From contig NZ_VAUA01000003.1 of NCBI RefSeq assembly GCF_005771405.1, positions 372,001 through 436,000 on the forward strand: 64,000 bases of DNA, written 5' to 3'. Of this stretch, positions 63,643 to 64,000 are shown piece after piece. Origin of the DNA: Parasedimentitalea maritima. Its GTDB lineage: Bacteria; Pseudomonadota; Alphaproteobacteria; Rhodobacterales; Rhodobacteraceae. Made by a program: the position numbers and the translations under genes. The number at the start of each line of letters is the position of its first letter. Position 1 is the first letter of the stretch. The notes under the pieces are model-generated. The model saw only the letters and a list, made by a program, of their open reading frames with translations, searched no databases and was not told where the DNA came from.

Positions 63643-64000
63643 TTACACCGCCCGAAACTGACCAGGACTTTGGCCAGTCCAGCGCTTGAAAGCATCATTG
63701 AAACTACTCAACCCGGAAAATCCTAGCAAAAAGGCAATTTCTGCCAATGCCAGATCGCTGTCGCGTAGATAGCTTTTGGACAGTGATTTGCGCAGATCTT
63801 CAAGAACCCGGAAGAAGGTTGTATCCCTGTTCGCCAGCTTGCGAGACAGGGTCCGCGGGCTCATCCCCAATTCGGTGGCCACTGCATCTAACGAGGCCCC
63901 CCCTGCCGCCAACTGATCAGCAATAGCTTGTTCAACCTCCGGGATCAGTCCGACATGTTCGCCTTTTTTCTCAGCCAGAACCTGATCGCCATACCCTCGC
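63643..64000 (-). CDS. AraC-family regulator (paralogue 3, 5' end outside window)
   Basis: The C-terminal 118 residues are present; the frame stays open to the right edge. The HTH matches the other two (LGMSPRTLSRKLANRDTTFF; LALAEIAFLLGFSGLSSFND; RWTGQSPGQFR). The upstream part (YGDQVLAEKKGE, EVEQAIADQLAAGGASL) aligns with the same region of paralogues 1 and 2. Stop TAA at 63643. Confidence 0.9.
   Translation of the reverse strand, partial: RGYGDQVLAEKKGEHVGLIPEVEQAIADQLAAGGASLDAVATELGMSPRTLSRKLANRDTTFFRVLEDLRKSLSKSYLRDSDLALAEIAFLLGFSGLSSFNDAFKRWTGQSPGQFRAV

Overview
The window looks like chromosomal DNA of a marine alphaproteobacterium of the Roseobacter group (Rhodobacteraceae). I infer this from moderately high GC, the gene families present (Hint-domain proteins, DoxX-tailed SDR, TIGR01620/YcjX pair, PuuD-type urate oxidase, PuuE-UraD fusion) and ATGA-coupled operons. 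No tRNA, rRNA, CRISPR array or insertion sequence was recognised.

Positions 1-6770 hold housekeeping and small genes: a truncated SDR, a truncated haemoglobin, a TIGR01620-GNAT-YcjX operon, truA and two unrecognised genes. Positions 6820-12463 hold catabolic genes: an acyl-CoA dehydrogenase, then gcvH, a glutamine-synthetase-like ligase and a Rieske oxygenase read leftward. A divergent IclR regulator faces them, with a perfect 8-5-8 palindrome between. Positions 13007-23140 hold most of the route from urate to glyoxylate: PuuD, HiuH, a PuuE-UraD fusion, AllE, AllA and an NCS2 purine permease, plus a LysR regulator beside puuD. AllC is not seen. Positions 23354-28575 encode TamA-TamB, and a glucokinase follows.

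Positions 29796-60609 form a cell-surface polysaccharide locus: six glycosyltransferases (several GT2, one GT4, one WecG/TagA), a polytopic polymerase/ligase, a Wzx-type flippase, a Wzz-type protein, a CpsD-like ATPase and the initiating sugar transferase. A Hint-domain protein and a kinase-like/cysteine-rich fusion sit inside it.

The most unusual part is a 17-kb, tightly coupled operon (37506-54555) within this locus. It encodes a KS-AT-KR-DH-ACP-TE polyketide synthase, a GT2, an NRPS-like protein (formyltransferase, degenerate condensation remnant, adenylation domain with an inserted luciferase-like monooxygenase, carrier protein), a phosphopantetheinyl transferase, two SGNH-type proteins (one fused to a putative clan GH-A glycosidase) and another GT2. 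The adenylation pocket reads like a glycine code. My inference is that the operon makes a small formylated or oxidised glycine/polyketide unit that decorates the polysaccharide or glycolipid. This is a hypothesis from domain content and context.

Positions 61081-64000 hold three tandem AraC-family paralogues (the last cut by the window edge). An 8-bp tandem repeat lies upstream of the first, and a CtrA-like TTAA-N7-TTAA site lies upstream of the sugar transferase gene.
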